From Choristoneura fumiferana (Eukaryota > Arthropoda > Insecta > Lepidoptera > Tortricidae): a stretch of DNA of 64,000 nucleotides. Location: positions 6,164,234 to 6,228,233 of the forward strand of contig NC_133499.1 in the NCBI RefSeq assembly GCF_025370935.1, in the 5' to 3' direction. A program made the position numbers and the translations under genes. Under the pieces are notes generated by a model that was not told the origin of the DNA, did not search any database, and saw nothing but the letters and a program-made list of their open reading frames with translations. This document shows, one piece after another, positions 46,198-57,282 of the stretch; the first letter of the stretch is position 1; each line of letters opens with the position of its first letter.

Positions 46198-46420
46198 CAA
46201 GCCATCCCGCTTTCAATACATAGGTGCGAGCAGTGCAACAGAGACGCCGCGCCTCGAAACTTAATACGACGCAAGCCATCCCGCTTTCAATACCTAGGTG
46301 CGAGCAGTACAGCAACACCAGCAGACGCCGCGCCACGGGAGCACACGTCGCAAGCCATCTCGCTTTCAAGCTATAAGCGCAAGCAGGACAGCAGGCACGC
46401 TGCATCGAAGCCGAAACCTG
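46198..46420 (+). repeat. Imperfect tandem repeat in the BEL leader
   Basis: GCAAGCCATC(C/T)CGCTTTCAA begins three units (46198, 46271, 46360), each followed by a GCGAGCAG or GCAAGCAGGACAGCA word. The unit length is about 75-90 bases. Confidence 0.7.
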
Positions 46421-46582
46421 CGCGCGCAACCAAGAAAGAACGACGACCGACCGACGCAAGCGACGACATTTTGTTTTGTCATTGTTCGTTCATCCTCGTT
46501 ACGTTATATTACTTCTATTTTCAGTTTTTAGTTATAAAACGTATCGTTGCGAAAAGTGTAGTCGTAATTTGTTATTGTTAGA

Positions 46583-48289
46583 ATGGAAAACCAAGAAAGT
46601 CTTATTAAACAACTTAAGGCGTCCCGGGGATACGCCAAGGCGTCCATGACGCGCTTGTATAGTTTTGTTTTAAATGCGGAAGATGTAAAACTCACAGACC
46701 TTTCAATATTGCAAGCAAAACGGTCTCGCTTAGTGGAATTATTTAAAGAGTACGAGAGCTACAACAAACAGATCCTCGCTCTCGATGAGAAGGATCCCGA
46801 AGATGTGGCCGAGATCGAAGGCAAGTACTTCAAAATTTTGACTGTCCTCAACGACGCGGTTATGGAAAAGTCCTCCCCTAATACGAGTACATCTACTTGC
46901 GCATTTAAGACAAAATTACCTACGATCCAAATTAATACTTTCACGGGGAAATATAGTGAGTACATGCCATTCATTAATCTGTTCAAAGCAATTATACATA
47001 ACGATAGATCCATAGATAATGTACAAAAATTGTATTACTTGAGGTCATTCTTACAAAAAGAACCTTTAGATTTGATCAAAAATCTCCCGTTCAATTCTGA
47101 AAGCTACGACGAAGCACTGAATTTACTCAATAGTAGGTATAATCACACCTCTAAAATCATAAATGAACATATTAATTCACTCCTTGATTTGAATGCCATT
47201 TATAAATCAACACCAAGTAATATCAGGGAGTTTGTATCCCAAGTAAAGCAGTGTTTAGCCTCACTAAAAAACCTAAATGTCAAAACTGAAACCTGGGACC
47301 CTATTATATTGGCTATTTTATATCGTAAACTAGACTCGTACACCTCACGGGCATATCAGCTCGAGCGAAGCGATGCTGCCGATCCTACAATCGAAGACTT
47401 CCTGCTGTACCTGGAGCGGAGAGCCTTGGCATTGGAAAATGTTGAGCCGATGACGTCGGGCAAAACTCACCACCGGGCAGCAGTGGTAAATGTAGCTGCA
47501 GCATCGGAGTTCAAGTCCTGCAAACACTGTAAGTCTAATCATAGATTATTTGAATGCAATAAATTTAAACTTCTGCCTTGTGATGAAAGAATTAAAATTT
47601 GTAAAGAAAATAACTTATGCAATACTTGTTTGAACAATCACCAAGGCAAATGCAGATTTCATTTCCGGTGCAACATTTGCAAACAAGCTCACAATACTTT
47701 GCTTCATCCGGAGGTATCACAGCCTGTCTCTTTACTTTCAAATACAGATTGTGACAAAATTTTAATACCGACTGTCAAAGTCAAACTTTTTAGCCAGACC
47801 GGTCAGGAGGTCCATGTAAAAGCTATACTGGACTCTGCATCGCAAGTGTCTCTGGTAACAAATAAATTGATTGATGTCCTAGGGCTCAGCCCGAAGACCG
47901 AAAATACTACAATTATAGGGGTCAGCAACACAAATAATGCTGCGAGGTATTCAATTCCCCTCAAAATATTTTCACTGGCTTCACCATACAAGGTGACAAT
48001 TAATTGCCATGTGCTTGAAAAAATTACCTGTAAACTCCCACAATTCAAGGTCGACCTGGAGGCTTTAAATATTCCTTCAGATTTGAAGCTGGCTGATGCA
48101 GAATTTCACATTCCATCGGAGATAAACATGCTCATAGGTGCCGACATATTTTTCAGACACTGCTGCCAGATCAGCCAGCGCCTCAGCGCCCGCCGCGGCA
48201 GGCTGCTGAGCAACACGCGCCGGGGCAGCAGCACCAGCACCAGCATACGCAACCACGCTTCGTTAACACTAAATTCGGCCACATCATAG
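46583..48289 (+). CDS. BEL Gag and aspartic protease
   Basis: ATG 46583 opens MENQESLIKQLKASRGYAKA. The DUF1759-type Gag region follows (FTGKYSEYMPFINLFKAI). The cysteine-histidine region is CKHCKSNHRLFEC...CNTC...CNIC. The protease is AILDSASQVSLV, and LIGADIFF follows. The frame leaves the expected path at a T run (48149-48153) and ends at 48289 with a spurious tail. The downstream polyprotein continues in another frame. Confidence 0.85.
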   Translation: MENQESLIKQLKASRGYAKASMTRLYSFVLNAEDVKLTDLSILQAKRSRLVELFKEYESYNKQILALDEKDPEDVAEIEGKYFKILTVLNDAVMEKSSPNTSTSTCAFKTKLPTIQINTFTGKYSEYMPFINLFKAIIHNDRSIDNVQKLYYLRSFLQKEPLDLIKNLPFNSESYDEALNLLNSRYNHTSKIINEHINSLLDLNAIYKSTPSNIREFVSQVKQCLASLKNLNVKTETWDPIILAILYRKLDSYTSRAYQLERSDAADPTIEDFLLYLERRALALENVEPMTSGKTHHRAAVVNVAAASEFKSCKHCKSNHRLFECNKFKLLPCDERIKICKENNLCNTCLNNHQGKCRFHFRCNICKQAHNTLLHPEVSQPVSLLSNTDCDKILIPTVKVKLFSQTGQEVHVKAILDSASQVSLVTNKLIDVLGLSPKTENTTIIGVSNTNNAARYSIPLKIFSLASPYKVTINCHVLEKITCKLPQFKVDLEALNIPSDLKLADAEFHIPSEINMLIGADIFFRHCCQISQRLSARRGRLLSNTRRGSSTSTSIRNHASLTLNSATS

Positions 48290-48330
48290 CAGGAGCTTTA
48301 CCTAGGCAAACCAACTCCAAAACAAGTAAG

Positions 48331-50964
48331 GTGTCGCTTTTATGTCTCGACTGCAATTCCGACCTTAATGAAAATTTAAAAAAGTTTTGGAAAACCGAAA
48401 GCATTCCTGAAGTTTTTAATGAAAGCATTCCGGAGCATGAATTATGTGAGAACATTTTTCAAAAAACTACTTTACTAAAGGACAACCAGTTTCAGGTCGA
48501 TTTACCTTTAAAATTGCCTTTAGACGAAATTAATAATGCTCTCGGCAACTCTTTTGACTATGCATACTATAGGTTTCTTAGCCTCGAAAGGAAATTGCAT
48601 AAGAGTCCATATTTGCTTTCCGAATATGAAAAGTTCATTAATGAATACATTGAATTAGGACATGGGCATTATATTGACTTCAGTTCCTTAGATTTGAAAA
48701 ACGATCCTTTATATTTCATGCCGCACCATGCTGTAATAAATGAAAACAGCAAGAGCACGAAGACCCGCGTTGTCTTTGATGCCTCTATGCAGACTGACAA
48801 AAAGATATCATTAAATGACCTTTTACTGAATGGGCCTCTTGTCCAAAAGGAACTGTTTGATATAATGCTCCTGTTCCGCTTAGGTGAATTTACATTCTCC
48901 ACTGATATACGCCGAATGTTCAGATGCGTAAATATAAATCCGCAGCATGCTTGCCTGCAAAACATTCTATGGAGGTGTAATGTAAATGAACCTATACAAT
49001 GTATACAGCTAGATACCGTTACCTACGGTCAAAAAAGCTCGAGTTTCCTAGCAACGCGTTGTCTGCATGAACTAGCTGTTAATTATGAAAATGAGTTTCC
49101 TTTGGCTTCATACATTTTAAAAAATTGCACTTACGTTGACGATGCCTGCTTTTCGCACTCCGATTTGAATATAGTTGCGGAAGCCAAGCGGCAATTATGT
49201 GAACTATTAAGCAGAGGAAATTTTTATACTCATAAATGGGCTTCAAATAATTCTCAAATATTAGAGGGAATTTCCCCAGACAAACAACAATTTGACGATT
49301 TAGATTTTCAAAAAAATGATTTATTTATGAAAACATTAGGATTGACACTTAATGTCAGTAAAGATTGTTTTGTGTTCTCTTGCCCAGAACCGTTTAACCA
49401 AGAATATCCTACTAAAAGGCAAATACTAAGTTACATATCTAAATTTTACGATCCTCTTGGATTTATGTCGCCTGTTTTAGTCAAAGCAAAATCCTTTATG
49501 CAAAAACTTTGGTCAGAAAAAATTGACTGGAACGAAGTTCCATCTGATCCATTGCGACTCGAATGGCTTTCATTTGTACAAAAATTAACAGATATGAAAC
49601 CTATAACTATAAACAGAAACATAAAAGTTCCCAACAACGCTAGTGTGGTGCAATTGATAGGTTTTGCTGACGCTTCGAGCACGATTGGTTATGGCTGTGC
49701 TGTATATCTTCGAGTGGTTGACGACTCTGGTAACGCTTCACTTACCTTACTATGCTCTAAGTCACGAATCAACCCTCGCAATCAAGATACTATCACTATA
49801 CCGCGCTTGGAGTTAAATGCAATGCTTCTACTCGCAAAACTAACAAACAGAGTCTATGACACGCTAAATCTTAAAATTAACATACAAGGAGTTTATTTAT
49901 TTGCTGACTCACAAATTGCACTCGCTTGGGTCAATACAGAACCAATAAGATTACAAGCTTACGTCGCGAATCGCGTGCGGTTGATTCGTGAACTTACCGC
50001 TAGATGGCGCTGGCTGTACGTGGCCACCGATGACAACCCAGCTGACTACGTGAGCAGAGGCGCAGATCCAGACGAGTTGCTTCAACTAACCACTTGGTGG
50101 AATGGCCCAGGTTTCCTGCAAAACGGTAAATACGATTTTAATAAAAATTTTACCAAGCCACCCACAGATGACTTACCTGAAATGAAGAAAGCATTTTCTA
50201 ATGCCAAGGTATCCCTGGTCACGCAGCAGGAAAGTAATTTTTTTGGTTTCCTAGAAAAAATCTCAGATCTTAATAAAATGACCCGTATAATGGCCTATAT
50301 AATGAGGTTTTGTCACAATATTAAAAATAAAAACGCGCGCAAGTCAGGTACCGCGCTATCTCCCACTGAACTGCAAGGGGCCTTAAATAAAATAATACAA
50401 CACGAACAGAGCATTCATTTCAAGGAAGAAATTAATTGTTTAAAATTAGGAAACGAAAATGTCAAAGGTGCGTTGAAACCACTTCATCCCTTTATTGATA
50501 AGGACAACATGCTTCGAGTAGGCGGTCGATTAGACAAATCTAAAGTTTCTTACTCGCAAAGACATCAAATAATTTTGCCCAAGCAATCTCGAATAACCAA
50601 TCTCATAATTTACCATGAGCACATAAGATTGTTACACGCCGGTGCAAAACTTCTGTTATCTAGCTTGAACCAAAAATATTGGGTAACAAATGGGTATAAC
50701 CATGTAAAAACATTTGTAAACAAATGCTTGCTTTGTTACAGGATGAAGGCGCAGGGTACAAAACAATTGATGGGTTCTTTGCCACCTGAACGAGTCACAG
50801 CCTGCCGACCTTTCCAAAAGATAGGCATAGATTTCGCGGGTCCAATTCAAGTCAAAAAATTCGCGCATAAGGAGAGCTCTTCAAACAAAAGGTTATATAT
50901 GTGTGTTTGTCTGTTTTGTAACAAAGGCCATCCACTTGGAGCTCTCCTCCGATTTGAGTACTGA
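48331..50964 (+). CDS. BEL reverse transcriptase, RNase H and integrase zinc finger
   Basis: Open sequence upstream in the same frame (from about 48154) links to the protease. It encodes the BEL RT with MPHHAVIN, TRVVFDASMQ, TFSTDIRRMF and the catalytic YVDD (49132-49143). RNase H begins QLIGFADASSTIGYG. The integrase finger has HEHIRLLHAG and FVNKCLLCYRMK (HHCC), then the first catalytic aspartate IGIDFAGP. A frame break near 50905-50920 beside a TTTT run cuts the integrase. Confidence 0.88.
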   Translation: MSLLCLDCNSDLNENLKKFWKTESIPEVFNESIPEHELCENIFQKTTLLKDNQFQVDLPLKLPLDEINNALGNSFDYAYYRFLSLERKLHKSPYLLSEYEKFINEYIELGHGHYIDFSSLDLKNDPLYFMPHHAVINENSKSTKTRVVFDASMQTDKKISLNDLLLNGPLVQKELFDIMLLFRLGEFTFSTDIRRMFRCVNINPQHACLQNILWRCNVNEPIQCIQLDTVTYGQKSSSFLATRCLHELAVNYENEFPLASYILKNCTYVDDACFSHSDLNIVAEAKRQLCELLSRGNFYTHKWASNNSQILEGISPDKQQFDDLDFQKNDLFMKTLGLTLNVSKDCFVFSCPEPFNQEYPTKRQILSYISKFYDPLGFMSPVLVKAKSFMQKLWSEKIDWNEVPSDPLRLEWLSFVQKLTDMKPITINRNIKVPNNASVVQLIGFADASSTIGYGCAVYLRVVDDSGNASLTLLCSKSRINPRNQDTITIPRLELNAMLLLAKLTNRVYDTLNLKINIQGVYLFADSQIALAWVNTEPIRLQAYVANRVRLIRELTARWRWLYVATDDNPADYVSRGADPDELLQLTTWWNGPGFLQNGKYDFNKNFTKPPTDDLPEMKKAFSNAKVSLVTQQESNFFGFLEKISDLNKMTRIMAYIMRFCHNIKNKNARKSGTALSPTELQGALNKIIQHEQSIHFKEEINCLKLGNENVKGALKPLHPFIDKDNMLRVGGRLDKSKVSYSQRHQIILPKQSRITNLIIYHEHIRLLHAGAKLLLSSLNQKYWVTNGYNHVKTFVNKCLLCYRMKAQGTKQLMGSLPPERVTACRPFQKIGIDFAGPIQVKKFAHKESSSNKRLYMCVCLFCNKGHPLGALLRFEY

Positions 50965-51733
50965 TAGTTTCATGGCCTGTTTTAAACGCTTTATAGCGCG
51001 ACGAGGTTTGCCTACAGACGTGTTCTGCGATAACGGAGGCTGCTTCAAGGGGGCAAAGAACACATTGGTTGAGTTGTACCACTTGCAAAATTCGCAAGAC
51101 CACAAAACACAGGTACTAAATTATTCAGCACAACAAGGAATAGCCTTCCATTTTGTACCTAGTTATTCGCCTGTGTTTGCGGGTCTTGCAGAATCTTCTG
51201 TGAAAAGCATGAAATTTCACTTAAAGAGAATTATACAGAATTACCTTTTAACATATGAACAATTAAATACCATATTGTGTCAAATTGAAGCCGTCTTAAA
51301 TTCTAGACCTTTATTACCTGTAACAGCTGATGATGTCAATAGTTTCACTTACCTTACTCCAGGAAATTTTTTGATAGGGACTGCGATGACTTCTTTTCCT
51401 GAAAGAAATACCATAGATATACCTGTAAGTAGACTTAAATTTTGGGAAATTTGTAATAAAGTAAAAGGTCACTTCTGGAACATATGGCACAAGTACTATC
51501 TAAACGCCTTACAATGCCGTCCCAAATGGCGCGATACCATGCCAAATGTTAAAGTTGGTGCCTTAGTGATAATGAAGGAGCCTAATGCCCCTCCCTTAAC
51601 GTGGCCCATGGCCAGAATTGTAAAAACTTACCCAGGTCCAGATGGCTTAGTTAGGGTAGTAGACCTCGTAACACCCTGTAAGAAAGTTTATAAGCGTTCT
51701 CTAAGTGGCTTTGCCGTGCTGCCTTTAGAATAA
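50903..51733 (+). pseudogene. BEL integrase core and C terminus (separate frame)
   Basis: This frame carries VTKAIHLELSSDLSTDSF, the second aspartate DVFCDNGGCF and the glutamate AESSVKSMK, then the TPGNFLIG and LVIMKEPNAPPLTW blocks typical of BEL integrase C termini. The stop is at 51731-51733. It is the same polyprotein, shifted by one base. Confidence 0.86.
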
Positions 51734-52202
51734 TTTTATTTTTTAGTTATGATAACACTATCACTCTTGAATAGTTCTATAAGAGTAAGATCTTAGAATA
51801 AGTAACAAAGAAACAAATGTAACCTTGTTACAATATAATATAAGTAAATATATTGCTTACAACATGTAGCACACCTATTAATTTCATTTGAATTAATGAT
51901 TAAAAAAAAAAAAAAATAAAAAAATATCTTTTTTTGGTTTGTTTAAAGAGTTTAGTTTTTTTTTTGATTCATTGAAACTTATTGTTCTGTTTTACTACCT
52001 AATTGTGAGGTCTGCCTCTCAGAACCTTTTAAGTTTATAATGTGTATAAACAAGAATAATAATATACTCTAATATTATATAAATATAACTTTAAAACAAT
52101 GGTATTACAAACATTCTGGGTGGTGACAAAAATCCCTTTTGATAATTAATCCCATTTATAAAATAATAATAATAATGCGGCTACATGCCCTGGCCCCCAG
52201 CA
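51734..52202 (+). other. BEL 3' untranslated region
   Basis: It is AT-rich with A runs (51902-51920) and no ORF. It lies between the integrase stop and the 3' LTR. Confidence 0.6.
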
Positions 52203-52380
52203 TGTTGGCAACACCAACAAATAAATATTTTTTACTATGAGTGGCAACACTAGCGCCCTCTCTCTTGCTTCAGCTCCGACTCTGTGAATTGTGTGTTTTC
52301 CAAATTAAATTTATTTTAATTATAAAAAGGCCTTTTCCTGGACATAAAATCAGTGCACAACAAACTAAACCTGCTCTACA
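52203..52380 (+). repeat. BEL 3' LTR (5' border tentative)
   Basis: TGTTGGCAACACC is the likely TG start, preceded by a pyrimidine/purine-mixed CCCTGGCCCCCAGCA. The part from 52263 matches the 5' LTR. The start cannot be confirmed because the 5' LTR is truncated. Confidence 0.6.
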
Positions 52381-52975
52381 AAGACACTAAGCTGAAGTGG
52401 GACTGGGCTGGACATGTCTGCCGCATGCATCCAGACCGATGGTCACGAATCGTTACCGAATGGGTTCCGAAGGATGGTCAAAGAGCAGAGGCAGACCCAG
52501 GAGGAGATGGCGGGACGACCTGAGCGCTTTTCAGCTCGATTGGCAGGTGCATGCTCATGATAGGGAAGAGTGGCGAAAGAAAGGGGAGGCCTTTGCCCAG
52601 CAGTAGGACATATTACAGGCTACATAAAAAAAGTGTATTTCCTTTTCTTTTCTCGCATTCGAAGTGAAAAGTATTGTGTTTTACTAGAGACTAAACAGCC
52701 ATTAGATACACTAGCGTTCTAATGGCTCGTTTTAGTCCCTTGATAAACAATATACTATTGGATTTGTTACAGGTAAAAACTAAATAGATATTCCTTCAGT
52801 AAAATTGTGTGCTAATTATCAAGCAGCTATTTGGCAGAGATCATGGATGGATGCTAGATGAAGACGGTACTCTCAATCAAGTGGATGACTGGAGCACATG
52901 CACCTGAAGCAGTGTTAGAACTCCTAACTGCTCTTGTTTAAAGTCCTGTCAAATTCCATAGTGTACTTTTATGGT
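52381..52975 (+). repeat. RTE fragment plus flank, overlaps the end of contig 1
   Basis: It starts with AAGACACTAAGCTGAAG and matches 32928-33545 in direct orientation, including the RTE end (GHVCRMHPDRW, WRKKGEAFAQQ) and the ATTTGGCAGAGAT flank. It differs by small indels. It then continues past the point where contig 1 stops. Confidence 0.88.
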
Positions 52976-53028
52976 AAACAAATTAAAGTGCACAAACGCG
53001 TGCAGTGCAGATTTTAATTTGTACGAAT

Positions 53029-53475
53029 AAGGGATGGTTATACTTGCTAAATCGCGTACCAGGACTTAAAAGTACGCCCACCTTCTCATACCAGGTGCAG
53101 AAACCAGGTATCAAAATACTTTCAAAGTATTTTCTGTAAAACGCAACGAGTCGAATACTTGCTTCCTTGCAAGTTTAAATTAAAACCTGTTGTTATACAG
53201 ATAAAATTCAAAATATTCCAATCAAGACGTAAAATACTTTGAAAGTATTTTATTAAAAGTATAAGAACAATCTGAACCTTATGTGTATGAACATAAGATA
53301 TAATTTTGCATTTTGGAATTTCGACGTAGTAGTACTTACTTTGAAGGACAGTATACTTTAATGGTAAAATACTTTCAAGTCTTGCAAGTATTCGGGTCGG
53401 CACCTGGTTGGTATAGGTACTTGCAAGGAAATACCTGGTATCAAAACCTGGTAACGTAAATACGCACCATCTCTA
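53029..53475. mobile_element. hAT-like MITE
   Basis: The ends AAGGGATGGTTATACTTG and GCGTATTTACG/ACCATCTCTA (inverted) are related and both lead to ACCAGG words. GTACGAAT (53021-53028) and GTAGGAAT (53476-53483) form an 8-bp target duplication with one mismatch. The inside repeats AATACTTTCAAAGTATTTT-like palindromes. Confidence 0.65.
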
Positions 53476-53512
53476 GTAGGAATCTTCTGACAGTGACGAT
53501 AAAGATGACTTA

Positions 53513-53616
53513 GGGGCTGTTTCACCATCCATTGATTAGTGTTAACTGACGGTTAAATGTGATGCCGTCTCTGGTTGTTTTCTTCGAACTAATCAATGGA
53601 TGGTGAAACAGTCCCC
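53513..53616. mobile_element. Harbinger-like MITE (family H), second copy
   Basis: GGGGCTGTTTCACCATCCAT and ATGGATGGTGAAACAGTCCCC are the TIRs, flanked by TTA and TAA. It is shorter than the copy at 17549. Confidence 0.78.
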
Positions 53617-54102
53617 TAATGTGTTTTCAGCCATCCGATATGAATGTATGAACGGGGGACTAAGTATGCTGATTTCCCGCAAAATTAGCCTAAGTTAATC
53701 TATACCTATAAAACAGTACCGTGACTGACTGACTGACAGACAACGCACAGCCTAAACTATCGCTGCTAGAGACTTTAAATTTGGCATACATGTAGCTCGA
53801 GTGTTGTAGAGGTGCACTAAGGAAGGACTATTCGAAATTCCAACGGGATAGGGAATTATCTAACCTTTTACGTTTCTTTGGTTGTAGTCGTATCTCTGAA
53901 ACAATATTTCACTGTTAGTAAGCTATCCTTGATTGACATAAGATACTTTTTATCCGGGATTCCTCGGGATAGAAATAAATTAAGTCAATTTCGGAGCTGT
54001 AAAAAAATCTTACATATTATGTGATATGACTATCCCCAAATGACAAAGGCTACTTTTTCTTCGGGAAATTACAAAATTCCCATGGGATAGAAATAAGTAA
54101 AT

Positions 54103-54671
54103 GGGCCACTCAACTATTTCACCGACACTTTGGGCGTCTCCTGCGTTATCAAAAATCGTACATCCAACAAGATATTTCTCGGTTTAATAGGTTGAACTTA
54201 TGTAGGATGGCATGTATTTTTTTATTTTTTATTAATTAATCACATTTTACAAAAATAACAACTTAAAAATATTTTCGCCAAACTGCTAAGCAGTTTGTTG
54301 GCGAAGACAGCACTCTTTAAATACACACTTAAATCCATATTAAACATTCAAGACCCGAGAACAAACATTCGCATTATTCATGCAAATATCTGCCCCGGCC
54401 GGGAAACGAACCCGGGACCTTAAAGCTTCGTAGTCAGCTTCGTATTCATGTACACCATCTATTAAATTACAGAAAAAACATGTTAACTTACAAAAATCTG
54501 CTACGGATTAAGCCCGAAACATGTCGAGCTAAACTCGATTTAAGACGTGAGTTATCCGGGTCATTATATTTAATACGAAAATTATCCATACAAATGTATG
54601 GTTAATTTTCGTGTCACAATTAATTTATTATTTATTCACTAACTAGTGTCGTTAAAAAAGTTGATTGGCCC
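54103..54671. mobile_element. MITE family G with two further insertions
   Basis: GGGCCACTCAACTATTTCACC and AAAAAGTTGATTGGCCC are the TIRs, with AAAT on both sides. A SINE-C (54216-54443) and a stretch with AAGCCCGAAACATGTCGAGC (54501-54646) lie inside. Confidence 0.75.
54216..54443 (-). mobile_element. SINE-C copy
   Basis: On - it reads GACTACGAAGCTTTAAGGTCC, B box GGTTCGTTTCCC and CCGGCCGGGGCAGATATTTG, ending in an A-rich tail. GTATT flanks both ends. Confidence 0.8.
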
Positions 54672-55714
54672 AAATTCAACTTTGGCACTTTCCTTTAAAA
54701 AATGTTTCATATGATATAATATGACTATCCTCGATTGACATAGGCCACTTTTTTTCGGAAAATCCGAAATTCCCATGGGATAGAAAAAACTTAATTCAAC
54801 TTCAGAGCTGATTTGGTTGGGTTGGATTGCTGATTGGTAGAGATTACTCTTCTTTGGGAAAATGCAAAATTCCCGCAGGATAGAAGGTAGTTAATCCAAA
54901 TTCGCAGCTAATTAAAAAAAAATCTTTCACTAATTAATAGTAATCTGCAGTATCTTTGATTGACATAGGCTGCTTTTCTACGGAAGAATGCAAAATTCCC
55001 GCAGGATCGAAATAAGTAAATTCATCATTGGGGTTGATTTAAAAAAGATATTTTACCAATTGGGAGCTACACTATACTTTTCTCCGGGAAAACGTAAAAT
55101 TCCCGCGGGAGAGCAAAAAGTGAATTCAACTTCAGGGTTGATTTTAAACATTCTTTTACCAACAACTAGCTACACTATTCCCGATTGATGTAGGCTACTT
55201 TTTCCCAGGGAAAATGCAAAATTCCCGCGGGATGGCATTAAGTAAATTCAACTTCGCAGCTGATTTTAAAATAATTTCATCAATAGAAAAGTTGGACCAT
55301 CCCCAATTTACATATTCCCGGGGAAAATGCGCAAATTCCCGGGGGAGTGAAGTAAGTGAATTAAACTTCGTGGCTGATTTGAGAAATTCTTTCACGAATA
55401 GAAACTACACTATCTTTTATTGACATAGGCTACTTTTACTTTCGAAATCCCACGGGATGAAAATAAACGAATTCAACTTCAGAGTTGATTTTAAACATTC
55501 TTTCACCAACAACTAGCTACACTATCCCCAATTGACGGAGGCAACTTTATTTCAGGAAAAATGCAAAATTCTTGCGGGATGGCAGTAAGTTAATTCAACT
55601 TCGGGGCTGATTTTAACCCTTTACCAGGCCCCTACCCAAGAACTAGCGTTTCTTCATACGTACTTTATATACTGTTACAACCGTATTGAACGCCTTGTAA
55701 AAATGTATTTTTTA

Positions 55715-56160
55715 AAAGTGTACTAGTGTGTTGGATATCCTGGCTGCAGCATCAGCTTATCGTGTTGCCACCATTGCATTGTATTTAGAATCAAATACTT
55801 ATCAAAAGGAATCAAACACAACATGTCTGCTATTATTTTTTCAAGAGTATACTGGTGTGCTGGATATCCTGGCTGCAGCATCAGCTCGTCGTGTTGCCAC
55901 CACTGCATTGTATGTAGAATCAATTACTGATCAAAACGAATCCAAACACGACATATGTGCTATTATTTTTTATAGTGTAGGTACTAGTGTGCTGGATATC
56001 CTGGCTGCAGCATCAGCTCATCCTGTTGCCACCATTGCATTGTATGTAGAATCAAATACTGATCAAAACGAATCCAAACACGATATATCTGCTATGGTTT
56101 TATCAAGAGTGTACCTACTAGTGTTCTGGATATCCTGGCTGCAGCATCAGGCCGAGAATT
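55715..56160 (+). repeat. Tandem repeat, unit about 130 bases, 3.4 copies
   Basis: GGATATCCTGGCTGCAGCATC occurs at 55733, 55862, 55994 and 56128. The first spacings are 129 and 132, so a 169-codon frame stays open (55728-56237, DILAAASA repeats). No start context or neighbour supports a gene; it is best read as a minisatellite. Confidence 0.8.
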
Positions 56161-56386
56161 TCATAATCTTGCATAGTTATATAGCATACATGGGTGTTTC
56201 AAATTATAGGTCCCAAATATGTTTGAAAGTAAAGTAAATACTCATTATGCGTCTAAGATTCCTACCGCAGCGAACAAAAGAGCTGATGATCTTGAAACGG
56301 CTGAACCGATTTTGATAAAACATGTCTAAGAACCATCGCTAGAAAACCAGCTTTCAAATAAAAAAATACATATTTACATATATATT

Positions 56387-56392
<6 letters not shown>

Positions 56393-56427
<35 letters not shown>
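56393..56427 (+). repeat. (CA)n microsatellite
   Basis: A run of CA repeats preceded by GCG. Confidence 0.95.
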
Positions 56428-56429
<2 letters not shown>

Positions 56430-56439
56430 CACAGCATAG

Positions 56440-56632
56440 ATATCGCTAGTGTCGCTGCTTAAAGTGACTAAATAAGAAACAAGCAGAGATATGTGATGCA
56501 TAGGAGAAATTCGTGTCTGTACTCCTGTCCAGTGGTGGTGTAGCGGTATAGCACGCGGCACGGAATGCCGAGGACCTGGGTTCGATTCCCAGTGCTGGTC
56601 TATTTTTCTGGTTTTTCTGTGCATCTATATAA
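56440..56632 (+). mobile_element. SINE-B copy
   Basis: GTAGCGGTATAGCACGCGGC, GAGGACCTGGGTTCGATTCC and TTTTTCTGTGCATCTATAT are present on +. The upstream end is the CGCTAGTGTCGCTGCTTAA part. Confidence 0.8.
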
Positions 56633-57282
56633 CGCGATCGAGACGTATTTTGTAACCGAAAACTTAGACTAATCACTAAGGGTTCTGTAATATGAGCAAA
56701 TAATTAAAATATAGATCGTACTCCTCAAACTGAACAACATTAGTTCAGCGACTTTTAAAAATAATTAGTTTTTATAATTTTTAATCCACTTTTAAGTTTA
56801 TTCGAAGAAGCAATGTAAAGCAAAATGCTTGATGTTTGTAGGAAGACAGGCGACGTCAGTTGTGTTCTAGGATGGCGTACATTGATAGCGTTATTTAATT
56901 TGTATGAAAAAAGGAAAATTCAAAGACTCCATTATTTTTAACGCTTGCCTAATGTTGTTTAGTTTGACGAGGACGATCTATGTTATAATTTTTTGCTCGT
57001 ATTACAGTCCACACCCGGTATACATTCGTGCAAAATTACAGCTTTCTAGCATTGATAGTCCCTGACCAAAGCCGCGGACGGACAGACACAGACAGTTCCG
57101 TTTTTGCGATTTTGGCTACTGAACCCTAAAAAGCAAAATTACTTTCGTTTTACTAAAGGATTTACAATCGAGCCTTGAATATTTTACTTCTCAAAGATTA
57201 ACTAACCTAACATAATTTAAGCCTAGTTAAAAAAAACTTTTTAAATATTCTAAATAAAAACCCCCCAAAACCAAACAAAAAA
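56633..57282 (+). other. Unassigned; one common repeat fragment
   Basis: The part 57030-57128 (TGCAAAATTACAGCTTTCTAG, CCGCGGACGGACAGACAC, ACTGAACCCTAAAAAG) belongs to the acggaaccc repeat family. The remainder is AT-rich. Confidence 0.45.

Larger units (their letters stand above)
45851..52380 (+). mobile_element. BEL/Pao LTR retrotransposon with truncated 5' LTR
   Basis: A partial 5' LTR (45851-45967), a leader, Gag-protease, reverse transcriptase with RNase H, and integrase are present in BEL order. The 3' LTR ends CTCTACA at 52380. There is no envelope-like ORF. The coding part has two frame breaks, both beside short T runs. AAGAC after the 3' LTR matches the target seen in the uninterrupted copy at 32928. 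Confidence 0.9.
53690..55640 (+). repeat. Degenerate tandem array, unit about 110-130 bases
   Basis: Units repeat the words GATTGACATAGGCTAC(T), GGGAAAATGCAAAATTCCCG, GGGATAGAAATAAGT, AATTCAACTTCAGAGCTGATT and TTTCACCAACAACTAGCTAC. At least eight units can be followed between 53930 and 55615. A family G MITE is inserted at 54103-54671. Short ORFs across units are by-products. Confidence 0.75.

Noticed and set aside
55728..56237. Gene for a 169-residue repeat protein
   Set aside because: It uses a TTG start, has no domain, and the frame is explained by unit length; the fourth unit breaks it.
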